A stretch of 64,000 bases of DNA, from NCBI GenBank assembly GCA_022842595.1, contig JALHPF010000001.1, positions 1 to 64,000 of the forward strand, written 5' to 3'. This document shows positions 1 to 11,262 of this stretch, in pieces. Under the pieces are notes generated by a model. That model ran no database searches and was not told the origin of the DNA. It saw only the letters and a program-made list of their open reading frames with translations. The DNA is from Rubrivivax sp. (GTDB taxonomy: Bacteria > Pseudomonadota > Gammaproteobacteria > Burkholderiales > Burkholderiaceae_C). The position numbers were made by a program, and so were the translations under genes. Every line of letters starts with the position of its first letter. Within the stretch, counting starts at the first letter, position 1.

Positions 1-365
1 CTGCGCTCACTCCGCTCAAACACCTGCGGCGAGTCAGAGGTTGATTCGCGCTGCGCGCGAGGGCCGCGGGCCCTGCGCTCCTCGGCGCCTCCCATGCGCG
101 CCACAGCCAGCCCCAGCCCGCCTTTGCAACCACCGTGACTTGCTCTTCACCGTTGCGCGCCGACACGGTGGCGGGCTGGGTGAGTCGGGTGGCCCCCGCA
201 GCGAAGTAAAGGAGGAGCCCACGGACCGTCAGGTGCCTCAGGCACCTGGCGGGCCGTGGGCGGGGGACATGAGCGGAGGGGGCCACCCGGCTCGCCCAGC
301 CCAAGGGACCCGCGTCGACAGCCGAAGGGGTCCGAGCGAACGACCGCAACGGGCCGAATGCAGCC
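1..365. repeat. Dispersed intergenic repeat, copy A (left end cut by window edge)
   Basis: This stretch has no supported gene. It matches 12425-12789 almost base for base, with the same 365-bp length and only scattered substitutions. It ends at 337-365 in the same 29-nt terminal sequence that copy B carries as an inverted repeat at both ends (core CGGCCCGTTGCGGTCGTTCG read on the minus strand). It lies directly downstream of livH, where livM would be expected, so the element probably separates livH from livM. The left half of the element should lie beyond the window edge. Confidence 0.85.
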
Positions 366-381
366 ACCTGCAAAGCAGCCA

Positions 382-1269
382 TCACGCGCCCTTCCCGAAC
401 AGGCCGGCCGGCCGCAGCACCAGCACGATGGCCATGATGACGAAGACGACGATGCTCGAGGCTTCGGGGTAGAAAACCTTGGTCAGGCCTTCGACCAGGC
501 CGAGCAGCACGCCGGTGATGATCGAACCCAGGATGGAGCCCATGCCGCCGATCACCACGACCGCGAACACGACGATGATCAGGTTGCTGCCCATCAGCGG
601 CGTGATCTGGATGATCGGCGCGGCCAGCACGCCCGCCAAGGCCGCCAGGGCTGCGCCACCCGCGTAAGTCAGAGTCACGAGCCGCGGCACGTTGATGCCG
701 AAGGCCTGAACCAGGGCCGGGTTCTCGGTGCCGGCGCGCAGCGTGGCGCCCAGGCTTGTCTTCTCGATCAGGAACCAGGTGCCCAGGCAGACCGTGAGCG
801 AAGCCACCACCACCCATGCGCGGTAGTTCGGCAGGATCATGAAGCCCAGGTTGGTGGCGCCCTGCAGCAGATCGGGCACGGAATACTGCTGGCCCGACAC
901 GCCGAACTGGTCGCGGAACACGCCTTCGGCGATCAACGCCAGGCCGAAGGTGAGCAGCAGACCGTAGATCGGGTCGATCTTGTACAGCTGCTTGAGCAGG
1001 GTGCGTTCGATCAGCGCGCCCAGCGCGCCCACGACAAGGGGCGCGACGATCAGCGCGACCCAGTAATTCAGGCCGAACTTCTCGAGCCCGACCCAGGCCA
1101 CGTAGGCACCGATCATGTACAGCGCGCCATGCGCGAAGTTGACGATGCCCAGCAGGCCGAAGATGACCGCCAGGCCCAGGCTGAGCATGGCGTAGAAGGA
1201 CCCGTTGACCAGGCCCAGCAACAACTGGCCGGCGAAGGCCTGCACCGGGATGCCGAAAATTTCAGTCAT
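382..1269 (-). CDS. livH: Branched-chain amino acid ABC transporter permease LivH
   Basis: A 295-residue integral membrane permease of the high-affinity leucine/isoleucine/valine or related amide importer family. It shows about eight hydrophobic segments, the LivH-type NFAHG motif at residues 44-48, and a cytoplasmic coupling loop around RAGTENP at 178-184 that would dock on the LivG/LivF ATPases. It is the fourth gene of a minus-strand run livG-livF-livK-livH. The partner permease LivM is not present in the window and should follow beyond position 1, after the repeat. The true substrate cannot be read from sequence; members of this family also import amides and urea-like compounds. Confidence 0.9.
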   Translation of the reverse strand: MTEIFGIPVQAFAGQLLLGLVNGSFYAMLSLGLAVIFGLLGIVNFAHGALYMIGAYVAWVGLEKFGLNYWVALIVAPLVVGALGALIERTLLKQLYKIDPIYGLLLTFGLALIAEGVFRDQFGVSGQQYSVPDLLQGATNLGFMILPNYRAWVVVASLTVCLGTWFLIEKTSLGATLRAGTENPALVQAFGINVPRLVTLTYAGGAALAALAGVLAAPIIQITPLMGSNLIIVVFAVVVIGGMGSILGSIITGVLLGLVEGLTKVFYPEASSIVVFVIMAIVLVLRPAGLFGKGA

Positions 1270-1310
1270 GTCGCAGTCGTTCGCCGGCCGTCTTCATCAT
1301 CGCTTCCGAT

Positions 1311-2519
1311 TCACTTCCAGGCCGCGCACTTCGATTCGGCCTTGGTCGTCCAGGCGGTTTCGCCCTTGAAGGTCTCGACCACGTTGTAGTAGTCCCACGG
1401 CTCGGTGCTCTTGTCCGGTGCCTTCACCTGCATCAGGTACATGTCGTGGACCATGCGGCCGTCGCCGCGGATGAAGCCGCCCTTGGCGAAGATGTCGTTG
1501 ATCGGCGTCTTGCGCATGTGGGCCAGCACCTTGTCGCTGTCGTCGCTGCCGGTGGCCTTGACGGCGTTCAGGAACTGCAGCGTGGCCGAATAGTCGCCGG
1601 CCTGGATGCTGGACGGCATGCGCTTCATCTTCTCGAAGAACTTGCGGCTCCAGGCGCGGGCTTCAGGGTCGCGGTTCCAGTACCAGCTGTCGGTGAGGTA
1701 CAGGCCCTGCGTGGTCTTCAGGCCCAGGCTGTGGATGTCGTTGATGAACACCAGCAGGCCGGCCAGCTTCATCGTCTTCGTGATGCCGAACTCGTTCGCG
1801 GCCTTGATGCTGTTGATGGTGTCGCCACCGGCATTGGCCAGGCCCAGGATCTGCGCCTTGCTGCCCTGCGCCTGCAGCAGGAAGCTGCTGAAGTCGCTGG
1901 CCGACAAGGGGTGCTTCACCGAGCCGACGATCGTGCCGCCGGCGGCCTTGACGACGTTGGAGGTGTCGTTCTGCAATTGCGCGCCGAAGGCGTAGTCGGC
2001 CGTCAGGAAGTACCAGCTCTTGCCGCCGGCCTTAACCACCGCATTGCCCGTGCCCTTGGCCAGCGCCACGGTGTCGTAGGCCCAGTGCACGGTGTACGGG
2101 TTGCACTGGTCGTTGGTCAGCGCCGCGGTGGCCGCACCGATGGCGATGAACAGCTTCTTCTTCTCGGCTGCCACCTTGGCCATGGCCAGTGCGGTGCCCG
2201 AATTGGTGCCGCCGATGAGCATGTCCACGCCCTGCGTGTCGAACCATTCCCGCGCCTTCGAGGCAGCGACGTCGGCCTTGTTCTGGTGGTCGGCGAACAG
2301 CACTTCGATCTTCTTGCCGTTGATGGCGCCCCCCATGTCGGCCACGGCCATCTTGATGGCCTCGACGCCACCCTGGCCGTCGATGTCGGAGTACAGGCCC
2401 GACATGTCGGTGATGATGCCCACGCGGATCACGTCGCCGGACACCTGCGCTTGCGCCGGGGCGATGGCAGTCGCAGCGGCGAGTGCTGCGGCGCCGGCGA
2501 TCTTCTTGAACTTCAACAT
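1311..2519 (-). CDS. livK: Periplasmic substrate-binding protein of the Liv-type importer
   Basis: A 402-residue type I periplasmic binding protein. The start at 2519 gives a clean Sec signal peptide (MLKFKKIAG, Ala-rich core, cleavage after residue 24 at AQA). The frame stays open upstream to 2993, but that part runs through an intergenic repeat and antisense to livF, so it is not used. The mature protein begins with the family pattern VIRVGIITDMSG, followed by a GGVEAIKMAVADMGG stretch. It would capture the ligand in the periplasm and deliver it to LivH/LivM. It is the third gene of the liv run, 41 bp upstream of livH. Confidence 0.9.
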   Translation of the reverse strand: MLKFKKIAGAAALAAATAIAPAQAQVSGDVIRVGIITDMSGLYSDIDGQGGVEAIKMAVADMGGAINGKKIEVLFADHQNKADVAASKAREWFDTQGVDMLIGGTNSGTALAMAKVAAEKKKLFIAIGAATAALTNDQCNPYTVHWAYDTVALAKGTGNAVVKAGGKSWYFLTADYAFGAQLQNDTSNVVKAAGGTIVGSVKHPLSASDFSSFLLQAQGSKAQILGLANAGGDTINSIKAANEFGITKTMKLAGLLVFINDIHSLGLKTTQGLYLTDSWYWNRDPEARAWSRKFFEKMKRMPSSIQAGDYSATLQFLNAVKATGSDDSDKVLAHMRKTPINDIFAKGGFIRGDGRMVHDMYLMQVKAPDKSTEPWDYYNVVETFKGETAWTTKAESKCAAWK

Positions 2520-2540
2520 ATGACTTTCTCCAATGGGGTG

Positions 2541-2665
2541 GGGGTGGGCTGCGTGGCGAGCGCATCGGACAAAACCAAGCTTCCCGCCGCGGAACCGGCT
2601 TCGCCGGTCCGCTGGCGGACGGCCCCCTCGGGGGGTAGCGAGCGCCAGCGAGCTTGGGGGCAACA
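2541..2665. repeat. Intergenic repeat between livF and livK
   Basis: The gap between livF and livK holds a sequence typical of repeated Burkholderiales intergenic DNA: a strong hairpin at 2591-2610 (GGAACCGGC TTC GCCGGTCC), then a run of C and G (GGCCCCCTCGGGGGG) and a GCGAGCGCCAGCGAGC tail. A degenerate relative (GGCCCCCTCGG, then GCGAACGCAGTGAGC) fills the livG-livF gap at 3376-3420. The family resemblance is from memory; the hairpin is visible directly. It may attenuate or stabilise the polycistronic liv mRNA. Confidence 0.55.
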
Positions 2666-2667
2666 TT

Positions 2668-3372
2668 TCATACGCCCAGGTATTCGTGAAGTCGGTCGAT
2701 CTGCCCGGGCAACTGCGCCTGGGTGAACTCCTGAAGCACCTGGCCATGCTCGATGAGGAAGAAGCGGTCGGCCAGCGGCGCGGCGAATCGGAAGTTCTGC
2801 TCCACCATGACGATGGTGTAGCCCTGCTTGCGCAGGGCCAGCACGGCTTCGGCCAGCTTCTGCACGATGACCGGGGCCAGGCCTTCGGAAATTTCGTCCA
2901 GCAGCAGGAGCCGCGCGCCTGTGCGCAGGATGCGGGCCACCGCCAGCATCTGCTGTTCACCCCCTGAAAGCCGCGTGCCGGGGCTGCTGGCACGTTCCTT
3001 CAGGTTCGGGAACATCGTGTAGATCTGGTCCACCGTCATGCCGCCCTCGGCCAGCACCGGCGGCAGCAGCAGGTTCTCCTCGGCCGTCAGGCTGCTGAAG
3101 ATGCCCCGCTCCTCGGGGCAGTAGCCGATGCCCAGGCGCGCGATGCGGTGCGAGGCCATCGCGATGGCCTCGGTGCCACGCACCTTCACCGACCCCTTGC
3201 GTGAACCGATCAGGCCCATGATGGCCCGCAGCGTGCTGGTGCGGCCGGCGCCGTTGCGGCCGAGCAGGGTGACGACTTCGCCTTCCTGCACGTCGAAATT
3301 CACGCCGTGCAGCACATGGCTTTCGCCGTACCAGCCGTGCAGATCGTGGACTTCCAGCATCGGGGTGGCCAT
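2668..3372 (-). CDS. livF: Branched-chain amino acid ABC transporter ATP-binding protein LivF
   Basis: A 234-residue ABC ATPase of the LivF subfamily. The ATG at 3372 is preferred over the adjacent in-frame TTG at 3375 because a GAGGGGG ribosome-binding site precedes it. Signature LSGGEQQ at 135-141 and Walker B LLLLDE at 155-160 are intact. The Walker A loop reads GRNGAGRTS at 38-46, so the usual catalytic Lys at position 44 is Arg. This substitution occurs in some LivF proteins as far as I recall, so it need not mean loss of function. It would pair with LivG to power the LivH/LivM channel. Confidence 0.9.
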   Translation of the reverse strand: MATPMLEVHDLHGWYGESHVLHGVNFDVQEGEVVTLLGRNGAGRTSTLRAIMGLIGSRKGSVKVRGTEAIAMASHRIARLGIGYCPEERGIFSSLTAEENLLLPPVLAEGGMTVDQIYTMFPNLKERASSPGTRLSGGEQQMLAVARILRTGARLLLLDEISEGLAPVIVQKLAEAVLALRKQGYTIVMVEQNFRFAAPLADRFFLIEHGQVLQEFTQAQLPGQIDRLHEYLGV

Positions 3373-3421
3373 CAACGGCCCCCTCGGCGAGTGGCGAACG
3401 CAGTGAGCCTGGCGATCAACA

Positions 3422-4195
3422 TCAGTGCGCGCCTTTCAGCTCGACGTTGGCCGTGCCCATGTAGGCTTCGATCACTGCCGGATTCTTCGAGACTTCGGCA
3501 TACGGCCCCTCGGCCAGCGTGGCGCCACGCTGCAGCACCGTGATGGTGTCGGCAATGCTCGCTACCACGCTCATGTTGTGCTCCACCATCAGCACGGTGC
3601 GGTCGGCGGCCACCTTCTTGATGAGCTGGCGGATGCGGTCCACGTCTTCCAGGCCCATGCCCTGGGTGGGCTCGTCGAGCAGCATCAGTTCGGGGTCCAT
3701 CGCCAGCGTGGTGGCGATCTCCAGCGCACGCTTGCGGCCATAGCTGAGTTCGACCGTCGGTGTCTGGGCGTATTCCTCCAGGTCGACGGCGCGCAGCAGC
3801 TCGACCACACGCGCGTCCAGCGGCTTCAGGCTAGATTCCGAGCGCCAGAAATGGAACGAGGTCCCCAGCTTGCGCTGCAGGGCCACACGCACGTTTTCCA
3901 GCACGCTCAGGTGCGGGAACACGGCCGAGATCTGGAACGAACGGATGATGCCGCGGCGCGCAATGTGGGCCGGCGCTTCGCGCGTGATGTCCTGGCCCTT
4001 GAACAGGATCTGGCCCGAGGTCGGCGCCAGAAACTTCGTCAGCAGATTGAAACAGGTGGTCTTGCCGGCACCGTTCGGGCCGATCAGCGCGTGGATGGTG
4101 CCGCGCTTGACTTTCAGGTCGACATGGTCAACGGCAACGAAGCCCTTGAATTCCTTGGTCAACGCCTTCGTTTCGAGGATCGTGTCGTCGCTCAT
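3422..4195 (-). CDS. livG: Branched-chain amino acid ABC transporter ATP-binding protein LivG
   Basis: A 257-residue ABC ATPase of the LivG subfamily. Walker A GPNGAGKT at 39-46, the family-typical signature variant LSYGRKRALEIA, and Walker B LMLLDEPTQGM are all present. It is the first gene of the minus-strand liv run, so the operon promoter should lie upstream in 4196-4648. LivG has a canonical Walker Lys while its partner LivF does not, so any asymmetry in ATP hydrolysis would lie on the LivF side. Confidence 0.92.
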   Translation of the reverse strand: MSDDTILETKALTKEFKGFVAVDHVDLKVKRGTIHALIGPNGAGKTTCFNLLTKFLAPTSGQILFKGQDITREAPAHIARRGIIRSFQISAVFPHLSVLENVRVALQRKLGTSFHFWRSESSLKPLDARVVELLRAVDLEEYAQTPTVELSYGRKRALEIATTLAMDPELMLLDEPTQGMGLEDVDRIRQLIKKVAADRTVLMVEHNMSVVASIADTITVLQRGATLAEGPYAEVSKNPAVIEAYMGTANVELKGAH

Positions 4196-4648
4196 GCCTG
4201 CTGGGGGCTACCTTCGAAATCTGTCCCGGGTCGATGGCCACCGGCTCTTTTTGCCGCGCTGCCGCAATTTCGCAGTCTAAGGGCAGTGGCATGACTTTCC
4301 TGCGCCCGTCGCAGCAGGGCGAACCCGCATTGCCAGCCCTTTGGCCCGGACTGCGCCAGCCACTGGCGTTCAGAAGTCCAGCAGCACCGACACCCCGTGC
4401 CGGGGGCCAGCCGCCACGGGCGAACCGCTGTCGTTGAACACCCGCATCACGAACACCTGAATCGGACCAGCGCTCCAACTCAGCCCCAGGCTGCCAGCCG
4501 GGCGGCCGCCATCCAGGACCGGGCCGGACGGGCGCGGTGGGAACGTCTCAGTTCGTGAAATCCTGGTCGGGTGGGCTTGACCGACACGCAAAGTGCGGCC
4601 GGTCTCCTTGAGTGCCAGGAATGGCCCGGGTGGTCGCCCGGCCCGCAG
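4196..4648. other. Intergenic region upstream of livG; possible gene remnant
   Basis: A 453-bp stretch without a supported gene. It should contain the liv operon promoter and the 3' end of the propionate operon transcript. The only coding-like signal is a minus-strand frame ending at 4370. Its last ~40 residues alternate hydrophobic and small residues and end in GVSVLLDF, which fits the terminal strand of an outer-membrane beta-barrel. No upstream body of such a gene is visible, so at most this is a decayed fragment. Confidence 0.4.
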
Positions 4649-5113
4649 CTACGACAGTGCGCGCACGACCTCGGGCGGGGCCTGCACCAGTTCGATGAGC
4701 ACACCTTCACCACCCACCGGGAACTCGTCGCTGGCCTTGGGGTGGATGAAACAGATGTCGTGGCCCGCAGCACCCTTGCGGATGCCGCCGGGCGCAAACC
4801 GCACGCCGTGGGCCGTCATCCATTCGACCGCCTTCGGCAGGTCGTCCACCCACAGCCCCACGTGGTTCAGCGGCGTCGTGTGCACGGCGGGCTTCTTGTC
4901 GGGGTCCAGTGGCTGCATCAGGTCGACTTCCACCGCATGCGCGCCCTGCCCCATTTCGCAGATGTCCTCGTCGACGTTCTCGCGCTCGCTGACGAACGTG
5001 CTCTTCACCTGCAGGCCCAGCATGTCGACCCACAGCGCGCGCAGTCGCGCCTTGTCGGGGCCGCCGATGGCCACCTGCTGCAGGCCCAGGATGCGGAAGG
5101 GTTTGTCGTTCAT
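4649..5113 (-). CDS. mce: VOC-family protein, probable methylmalonyl-CoA epimerase
   Basis: A 154-residue protein with two beta-alpha-beta-beta-beta modules of the glyoxalase/VOC fold. Its position in a run with propionyl-CoA carboxylase and methylmalonyl-CoA mutase points to the (S)/(R)-methylmalonyl-CoA epimerase step. Three expected metal-ligand positions look kept: E in VEVDLM, H in [10 protein letters not shown] and E in VLIELVQAP. The first is changed: the usual DHIGIAV is LQQVAIGG, with Gln for His. It could therefore be another VOC enzyme. The ATG overlaps the bioB stop by four bases (ATGA, 5110-5113), so the two are probably translationally coupled. Confidence 0.6.
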   Translation of the reverse strand: MNDKPFRILGLQQVAIGGPDKARLRALWVDMLGLQVKSTFVSERENVDEDICEMGQGAHAVEVDLMQPLDPDKKPAVHTTPLNHVGLWVDDLPKAVEWMTAHGVRFAPGGIRKGAAGHDICFIHPKASDEFPVGGEGVLIELVQAPPEVVRALS

Positions 5114-6114
5114 GTCGAGGCTCCGGTCACGGGCAGGTCCAGGCGTTGCAGCAGGGCGCGGTCGGCGTCGACATCGGGGTTGCCGGTGACGAGCAGCTTG
5201 TCGCCATAGAAGATGCTGTTGGCGCCGGACATGAAGCACAGCGCCTGGATGCCGTCACCGAGCTCGCGCCGCCCCGCCGACAGGCGCACCCGCGCGCGCG
5301 GCATGGTGATGCGTGCCACCGCCACCATGCGCACCATCTCGAACGGGTCCACCGGCGGGCTGTCGGCCAGCGGCGTGCCGGGCACGCGCACCAGGTTGTT
5401 GACGGGCACCGATTCCGGCGCGGGCTGCAGGCTGGCCAGTTCGGCAATGAGCCCGGCGCGTTGTTCGCGCGTTTCGCCCATGCCGATGATGCCGCCGCAG
5501 CAGACCTTCACGCCGGCGTCACGCACGTTCTGCAGCGTTGCCAGGCGTTCGTCGTAAACCCGAGTGCCGACGATCTGCGGGTAGAAGTCGGGCGCGCTGT
5601 CGAGGTTGTGGTTGTAGTAGTCCAGCCCGGCCTCGGCCAGGGTCCGGGCCTGCGCGGGGGCCAGCATGCCCAGCGTGGCGCAGGTCTGCAGGCCGAGTGC
5701 GCGCACGCCGGCCACCAGTTCGGCCACCTTGGCGATGTCGCGGTCGGTCGGGCTGCGCCAGGCTGCGCCCATGCAGAAGCGCGTGGCGCCGGCGGCCTGC
5801 GCGGCACGCGCTGCGGCCAGCACCGCGTCGGGCGCCATCAGCTTGCTGGCGTCGACGCCGGTGTCGTAGTGCACGCTCTGCGGGCAGTAGCTGCAGTCCT
5901 CGGGGCAGCCGCCGGTCTTCACGCTGAGCAGTGAAGCCAGTTCGATGTCGCCCTGCGGGAACTGCGCGCGGTGCACCGCGTGCGCCTGCTGCACCAGCTG
6001 CATGAAGGGCTGGGCCATCAGGGCCAGCACGGCCTGGCGCGTCCAGGGGCCGCTGGGCAAAGCCCTCGGCGCAGGCTTGTGCAGGGTGAGCGGATGGGTG
6101 GTGACAGCGTTCAT
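5110..6114 (-). CDS. bioB: Biotin synthase
   Basis: A 334-residue radical SAM enzyme that inserts sulfur into dethiobiotin to make biotin. The CxxxCxxC motif that binds the 4Fe-4S cluster is at Cys70, Cys74 and Cys77 ([12 protein letters not shown]). The length matches the family, with a 20-odd residue N-terminal extension. It sits 20 bp downstream of the biotin-dependent propionyl-CoA carboxylase alpha gene rather than with other bio genes, which suggests that cofactor supply is co-expressed with its main consumer. Its stop overlaps the start of the next gene. Confidence 0.95.
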   Translation of the reverse strand: MNAVTTHPLTLHKPAPRALPSGPWTRQAVLALMAQPFMQLVQQAHAVHRAQFPQGDIELASLLSVKTGGCPEDCSYCPQSVHYDTGVDASKLMAPDAVLAAARAAQAAGATRFCMGAAWRSPTDRDIAKVAELVAGVRALGLQTCATLGMLAPAQARTLAEAGLDYYNHNLDSAPDFYPQIVGTRVYDERLATLQNVRDAGVKVCCGGIIGMGETREQRAGLIAELASLQPAPESVPVNNLVRVPGTPLADSPPVDPFEMVRMVAVARITMPRARVRLSAGRRELGDGIQALCFMSGANSIFYGDKLLVTGNPDVDADRALLQRLDLPVTGAST

Positions 6115-6134
6115 TTGGATGCTCGGGCGGATGC

Positions 6135-8178
<2,044 letters not shown>

Positions 8179-8186
<8 letters not shown>

Positions 8187-8304
8187 CGTTGATCTCCGCG
8201 GTGAAATCGCCGGCGTGCGCTGCGCGCACCAGGCACTTTGGCCGCGCCGCAACGGCTTGGCGGCCGTTGTCGCCACGGTTGGCAATCAGGATCTTCTTGA
8301 ACAT
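8179..8304 (-). CDS. 41-codon leader frame duplicating the pccA N-terminus
   Basis: The frame begins MFKKILIANRGD, identical to the first 11 residues of PccA, then diverges (NGRQAVAARPKCL...) and ends with TAA overlapping the pccA start by eight bases (ATGTTTAA). At DNA level 8276-8304 repeats 8158-8186 with two mismatches in 29. It begins just 10 bp after the DUF389 stop, so it is inside the operon. It may be a by-product of an insertion with target duplication, or a translated leader that couples initiation of pccA through the 16-bp stem. No function for the peptide itself can be claimed. Confidence 0.45.
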
Positions 8305-8314
8305 GGCAGGGCTT

Positions 8315-9670
8315 TCAATTGCGCCGCGGGGGCGGGCGCACGATGTGGTCGACGACGAGGACTTCAGGCTGGGCCAGGCGCACGGCCAGCCAGGCGGAAA
8401 GGCGTTCACGCTCAGGGGCGCTCAGCGGGCGCTCGACGCTGACGACGAGCATTGCTGGCGCGGCTGGCGCTGAAGCCGCAGCAGCCGGCGCCAGCACCTG
8501 GCCGAGCCAGGCGGCACGCACCTGCGGCAACTGAGCGCGGATCTCGGCGTCCAGCCCCGTGGTCTCCGGCCCGCGCTGGGCCGTGGCGGCCAGGGCCTGG
8601 CTGACATCGGCCTGCAGCTGGCGCACACGGGCGTCATTGGCCTGCACCTGTGCGACCAGGCTGCGCTGGAGTTCCTCGGTGAGGTCCTTGCGCAGGGCGT
8701 TGACGTCCAGTGAACGTTCACCGGCGCGGCGCAGCGAGACCTGGCCGTCCTTCGCCCCGGCTTCGGCCAGCAGTTCCTGCGCACGGGCAAGCAGCTGCTC
8801 GTGGTCGCGGTCACCGAGCGCGGTCAGGCGCAGCTGGCGGGACTTGGCGTCGACGTCGTAGGACAGCACCCGGTTGTCGGCCAGCATCGCCCGGCCCACC
8901 TTGCCTGCGGCGTTGGCAAAGACCTCGTGCTCGACAAAGCGCACACCCAGCCAGACGCTGGGCACCAGAACCGCCAGCAGGCCCAAGGTGATGAAGGCGC
9001 GGTGGCGACGGCGTGTCGCGGCGTCGACCACGCCCCGTGCCGGCAGGCGCAGCAGCTTGGCCATCGCCAGCGTGGCCGCGGCAATGAAGACGCCGTTGAT
9101 CAGGAACAGGTAGAACGCGCCGGCAAACATGTCCCAGCGGCCGTTCGCCAGGCCGAACCCGGCCGTGCACAGGGGCGGCATCAAGGCCGTGGCAATGGCC
9201 ACGCCGGGCACGATGTTCGAAAAGCTCCTGCGCGTGACGGCCACCATGCCAGCCGCGCCGCCGAAGGCTGCGATCAACACGTCCCACAGCGTCGGGCTGG
9301 TGCGCGCCAGCAGTTCCGACTGTGGCTCGTCGAGCGGGCTCAGGGTGAAATACACCACCGAGGTCAGCAGGCTCAGCCCGGTGAACAAGAGCAGGTTGCG
9401 CGCCGCGGTGCGGATGAGCGGGAAGTCAGCCACCGCCGCGGCATACCCGATACCGACGATCGGGCCCATCAGCGGCGAGATCAGCATCGCACCGATGATC
9501 ACCGCGGTGGAATTGACGTTCAGCCCCACCGATGCAATCAGGATCGCGAAGAACAGCACCCACAGGTTGGTGCCCACGGCTTCGGCGCCGGTGCGCAGCG
9601 TGTCGTCGATGACGTCGGCGTCCTGCTGGTCGCGCCGCAGGTTGAACATGCGGTAGATGCTGGTGTTCAC
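8315..9670 (-). CDS. DUF389-family integral membrane protein
   Basis: A 451-residue protein. Its N-terminal half has about six hydrophobic segments (starting near residue 34) and the family-typical NSTAVIIGAMLISPLMGPIVGIG stretch (residues about 53-75), IVPGVAIATALMPPLCTAGFG and a small-residue-rich helix. The C-terminal ~230 residues are soluble and partly coiled-coil, ending in a SVERPLSAPERERLSAWLAVRL region. The biochemical role of DUF389 proteins is not established. It lies inside the propionyl-CoA carboxylase run, 16 bp from pccB and directly before the pccA leader. It may therefore act in propionate-related metabolism or transport, or be a passenger. Confidence 0.75.
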   Translation of the reverse strand: MNTSIYRMFNLRRDQQDADVIDDTLRTGAEAVGTNLWVLFFAILIASVGLNVNSTAVIIGAMLISPLMGPIVGIGYAAAVADFPLIRTAARNLLLFTGLSLLTSVVYFTLSPLDEPQSELLARTSPTLWDVLIAAFGGAAGMVAVTRRSFSNIVPGVAIATALMPPLCTAGFGLANGRWDMFAGAFYLFLINGVFIAAATLAMAKLLRLPARGVVDAATRRRHRAFITLGLLAVLVPSVWLGVRFVEHEVFANAAGKVGRAMLADNRVLSYDVDAKSRQLRLTALGDRDHEQLLARAQELLAEAGAKDGQVSLRRAGERSLDVNALRKDLTEELQRSLVAQVQANDARVRQLQADVSQALAATAQRGPETTGLDAEIRAQLPQVRAAWLGQVLAPAAAASAPAAPAMLVVSVERPLSAPERERLSAWLAVRLAQPEVLVVDHIVRPPPRRN

Positions 9671-9686
9671 GCGGACTGCCGCAAGC

Positions 9687-11219
9687 TCAGAGCGGGATGT
9701 TGCCGTGCTTGCGCCACGGGTTGCTCAGCGCCTTGTCCTTCAGCATGGCCAGGCTGCGGCAGATGCGCTTGCGCGTTTCGTGTGGCTGGATCACGTCGTC
9801 GATGTAGCCACGCGCGCCGGCCACGAAAGGGTTGGCGAAGCGCGCCTTGTATTCAGCTTCCTTGGCGGCGAGTTTGGCCGGATCGCCCTTGTCCTCGCGG
9901 AAGATGATCTCGACGGCGCCCTTTGCACCCATCACCGCGATCTCGGCGTTCGGCCAGGCGAAGTTGACGTCGCCGCGCAGGTGCTTGCTGCTCATCACGT
10001 CGTAGGCGCCGCCATAGGCCTTGCGCGTGATCACCGTGACCTTGGGAACGGTGCACTCGGCATAGGCGTACAGCAGCTTGGCGCCATGCTTGATGATGCC
10101 GCCGTATTCCTGGCTGGTGCCGGGCATGAAACCCGGCACATCGACGAAGGTGACGACGGGGATGCCGAAGGCGTCGCAGAAGCGCACGAAGCGCGCGGCC
10201 TTGATGCTGCTCTTGATGTCCAGGCAGCCGGCCAGCACCTGCGGGTTGTTGGCGACGATGCCCACGGGCCGGCCGTCCATGCGCGCCAGGCCGATGATGA
10301 TGTTGCGCGCGTTGTCAGGCTGCAGCTCGAAGAAGTCGCCGTCGTCCACCACCTTCAGGATCAGCTCGCCCATGTCGTAGGGCTGGTTCGGGTTGTCGGG
10401 GATCAGGGTGTCGAGCGAGTGGTCGAGCCGCTCGGCAGCGTCGCCGCTGGGGCGCACAGGCGGCTTGTCGCGGTTGTTCAGCGGCAGGTAGTTGAAGAAA
10501 CGCCGCGTCATCAGGATGGCCTCGACGTCGTTGTCGAAAGCCAGGTCGGCGACACCGCTGCGGCCGGTGTGGGTGGTGGCCCCGCCCAGCTGCTCGGCCG
10601 TCACTTCTTCATGCGTCACCGTCTTCACGACCTCGGGGCCGGTGACGAACATGTAGCTGCTGTCCTTGACCATGAAGATGAAGTCGGTCATGGCCGGTGA
10701 ATACACCGCGCCACCCGCGCAGGGCCCCATGATCAGGCTGATCTGCGGCACGACACCGCTGGCCATGACGTTGCGCTGGAAGACTTCGGCGTAACCCCCC
10801 AGTGAGGCGACACCTTCCTGGATGCGGGCGCCGCCGCTGTCGTTGATGCCGATGACGGGTGCGCCCACCTTCATGGCCTGGTCCATCACCTTGCAGATCT
10901 TCTCGGCATGGGCCTCGCTCAGCGCGCCGCCGAAGACCGTGAAGTCCTGGCTGAAGACGAACACCAGCCGGCCGTTGATCATGCCGTAGCCGGTGACGAC
11001 GCCGTCGCCCGGCACCTTGTTGTCCTGCATGCCGAAATCGCTGCAGCGATGCTCGACGAACATGTCCCATTCCTCGAAGCTGCCGGGGTCGAGCAGGATC
11101 TCGAGCCGTTCGCGGGCGCTGAGCTTGCCCTTGGCATGCTGGGCGGCAATGCGCTTTTCACCACCGCCCTGCCGCGCGGCGCGGCGTTTGGCTTCCAGCT
11201 GTTCCAGGATGTCTTGCAT
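9687..11219 (-). CDS. pccB: Propionyl-CoA carboxylase beta subunit (carboxyltransferase)
   Basis: A 510-residue acyl-CoA carboxyltransferase. It transfers CO2 from carboxybiotin on PccA to propionyl-CoA. It begins [33 protein letters not shown], a typical PccB N-terminus. It carries both crotonase-like halves, including the oxyanion-hole glycines of [20 protein letters not shown] and a C-terminal [13 protein letters not shown] region. The start at 11219 has a GAGGA ribosome-binding site. The frame is open up to 11474, but only within the meaB coding region. It follows meaB by 43 bp. Confidence 0.93.
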   Translation of the reverse strand: MQDILEQLEAKRRAARQGGGEKRIAAQHAKGKLSARERLEILLDPGSFEEWDMFVEHRCSDFGMQDNKVPGDGVVTGYGMINGRLVFVFSQDFTVFGGALSEAHAEKICKVMDQAMKVGAPVIGINDSGGARIQEGVASLGGYAEVFQRNVMASGVVPQISLIMGPCAGGAVYSPAMTDFIFMVKDSSYMFVTGPEVVKTVTHEEVTAEQLGGATTHTGRSGVADLAFDNDVEAILMTRRFFNYLPLNNRDKPPVRPSGDAAERLDHSLDTLIPDNPNQPYDMGELILKVVDDGDFFELQPDNARNIIIGLARMDGRPVGIVANNPQVLAGCLDIKSSIKAARFVRFCDAFGIPVVTFVDVPGFMPGTSQEYGGIIKHGAKLLYAYAECTVPKVTVITRKAYGGAYDVMSSKHLRGDVNFAWPNAEIAVMGAKGAVEIIFREDKGDPAKLAAKEAEYKARFANPFVAGARGYIDDVIQPHETRKRICRSLAMLKDKALSNPWRKHGNIPL

Positions 11220-11262
11220 GGGTGGGTCCTCGTTCGGAGATGGGGTCAGGCTGTTCGGAATT

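Noticed and set aside
2520-2993. N-terminal extension of LivK by 158 codons
   Set aside because: It crosses the livF coding region and an intergenic repeat; the ATG at 2519 gives a proper signal peptide.
8187-8285. 33-codon N-terminal extension of PccA
   Set aside because: Biotin carboxylases start at MFKKILIANRGE; the extension lies in the duplicated segment and is not in the leader frame.
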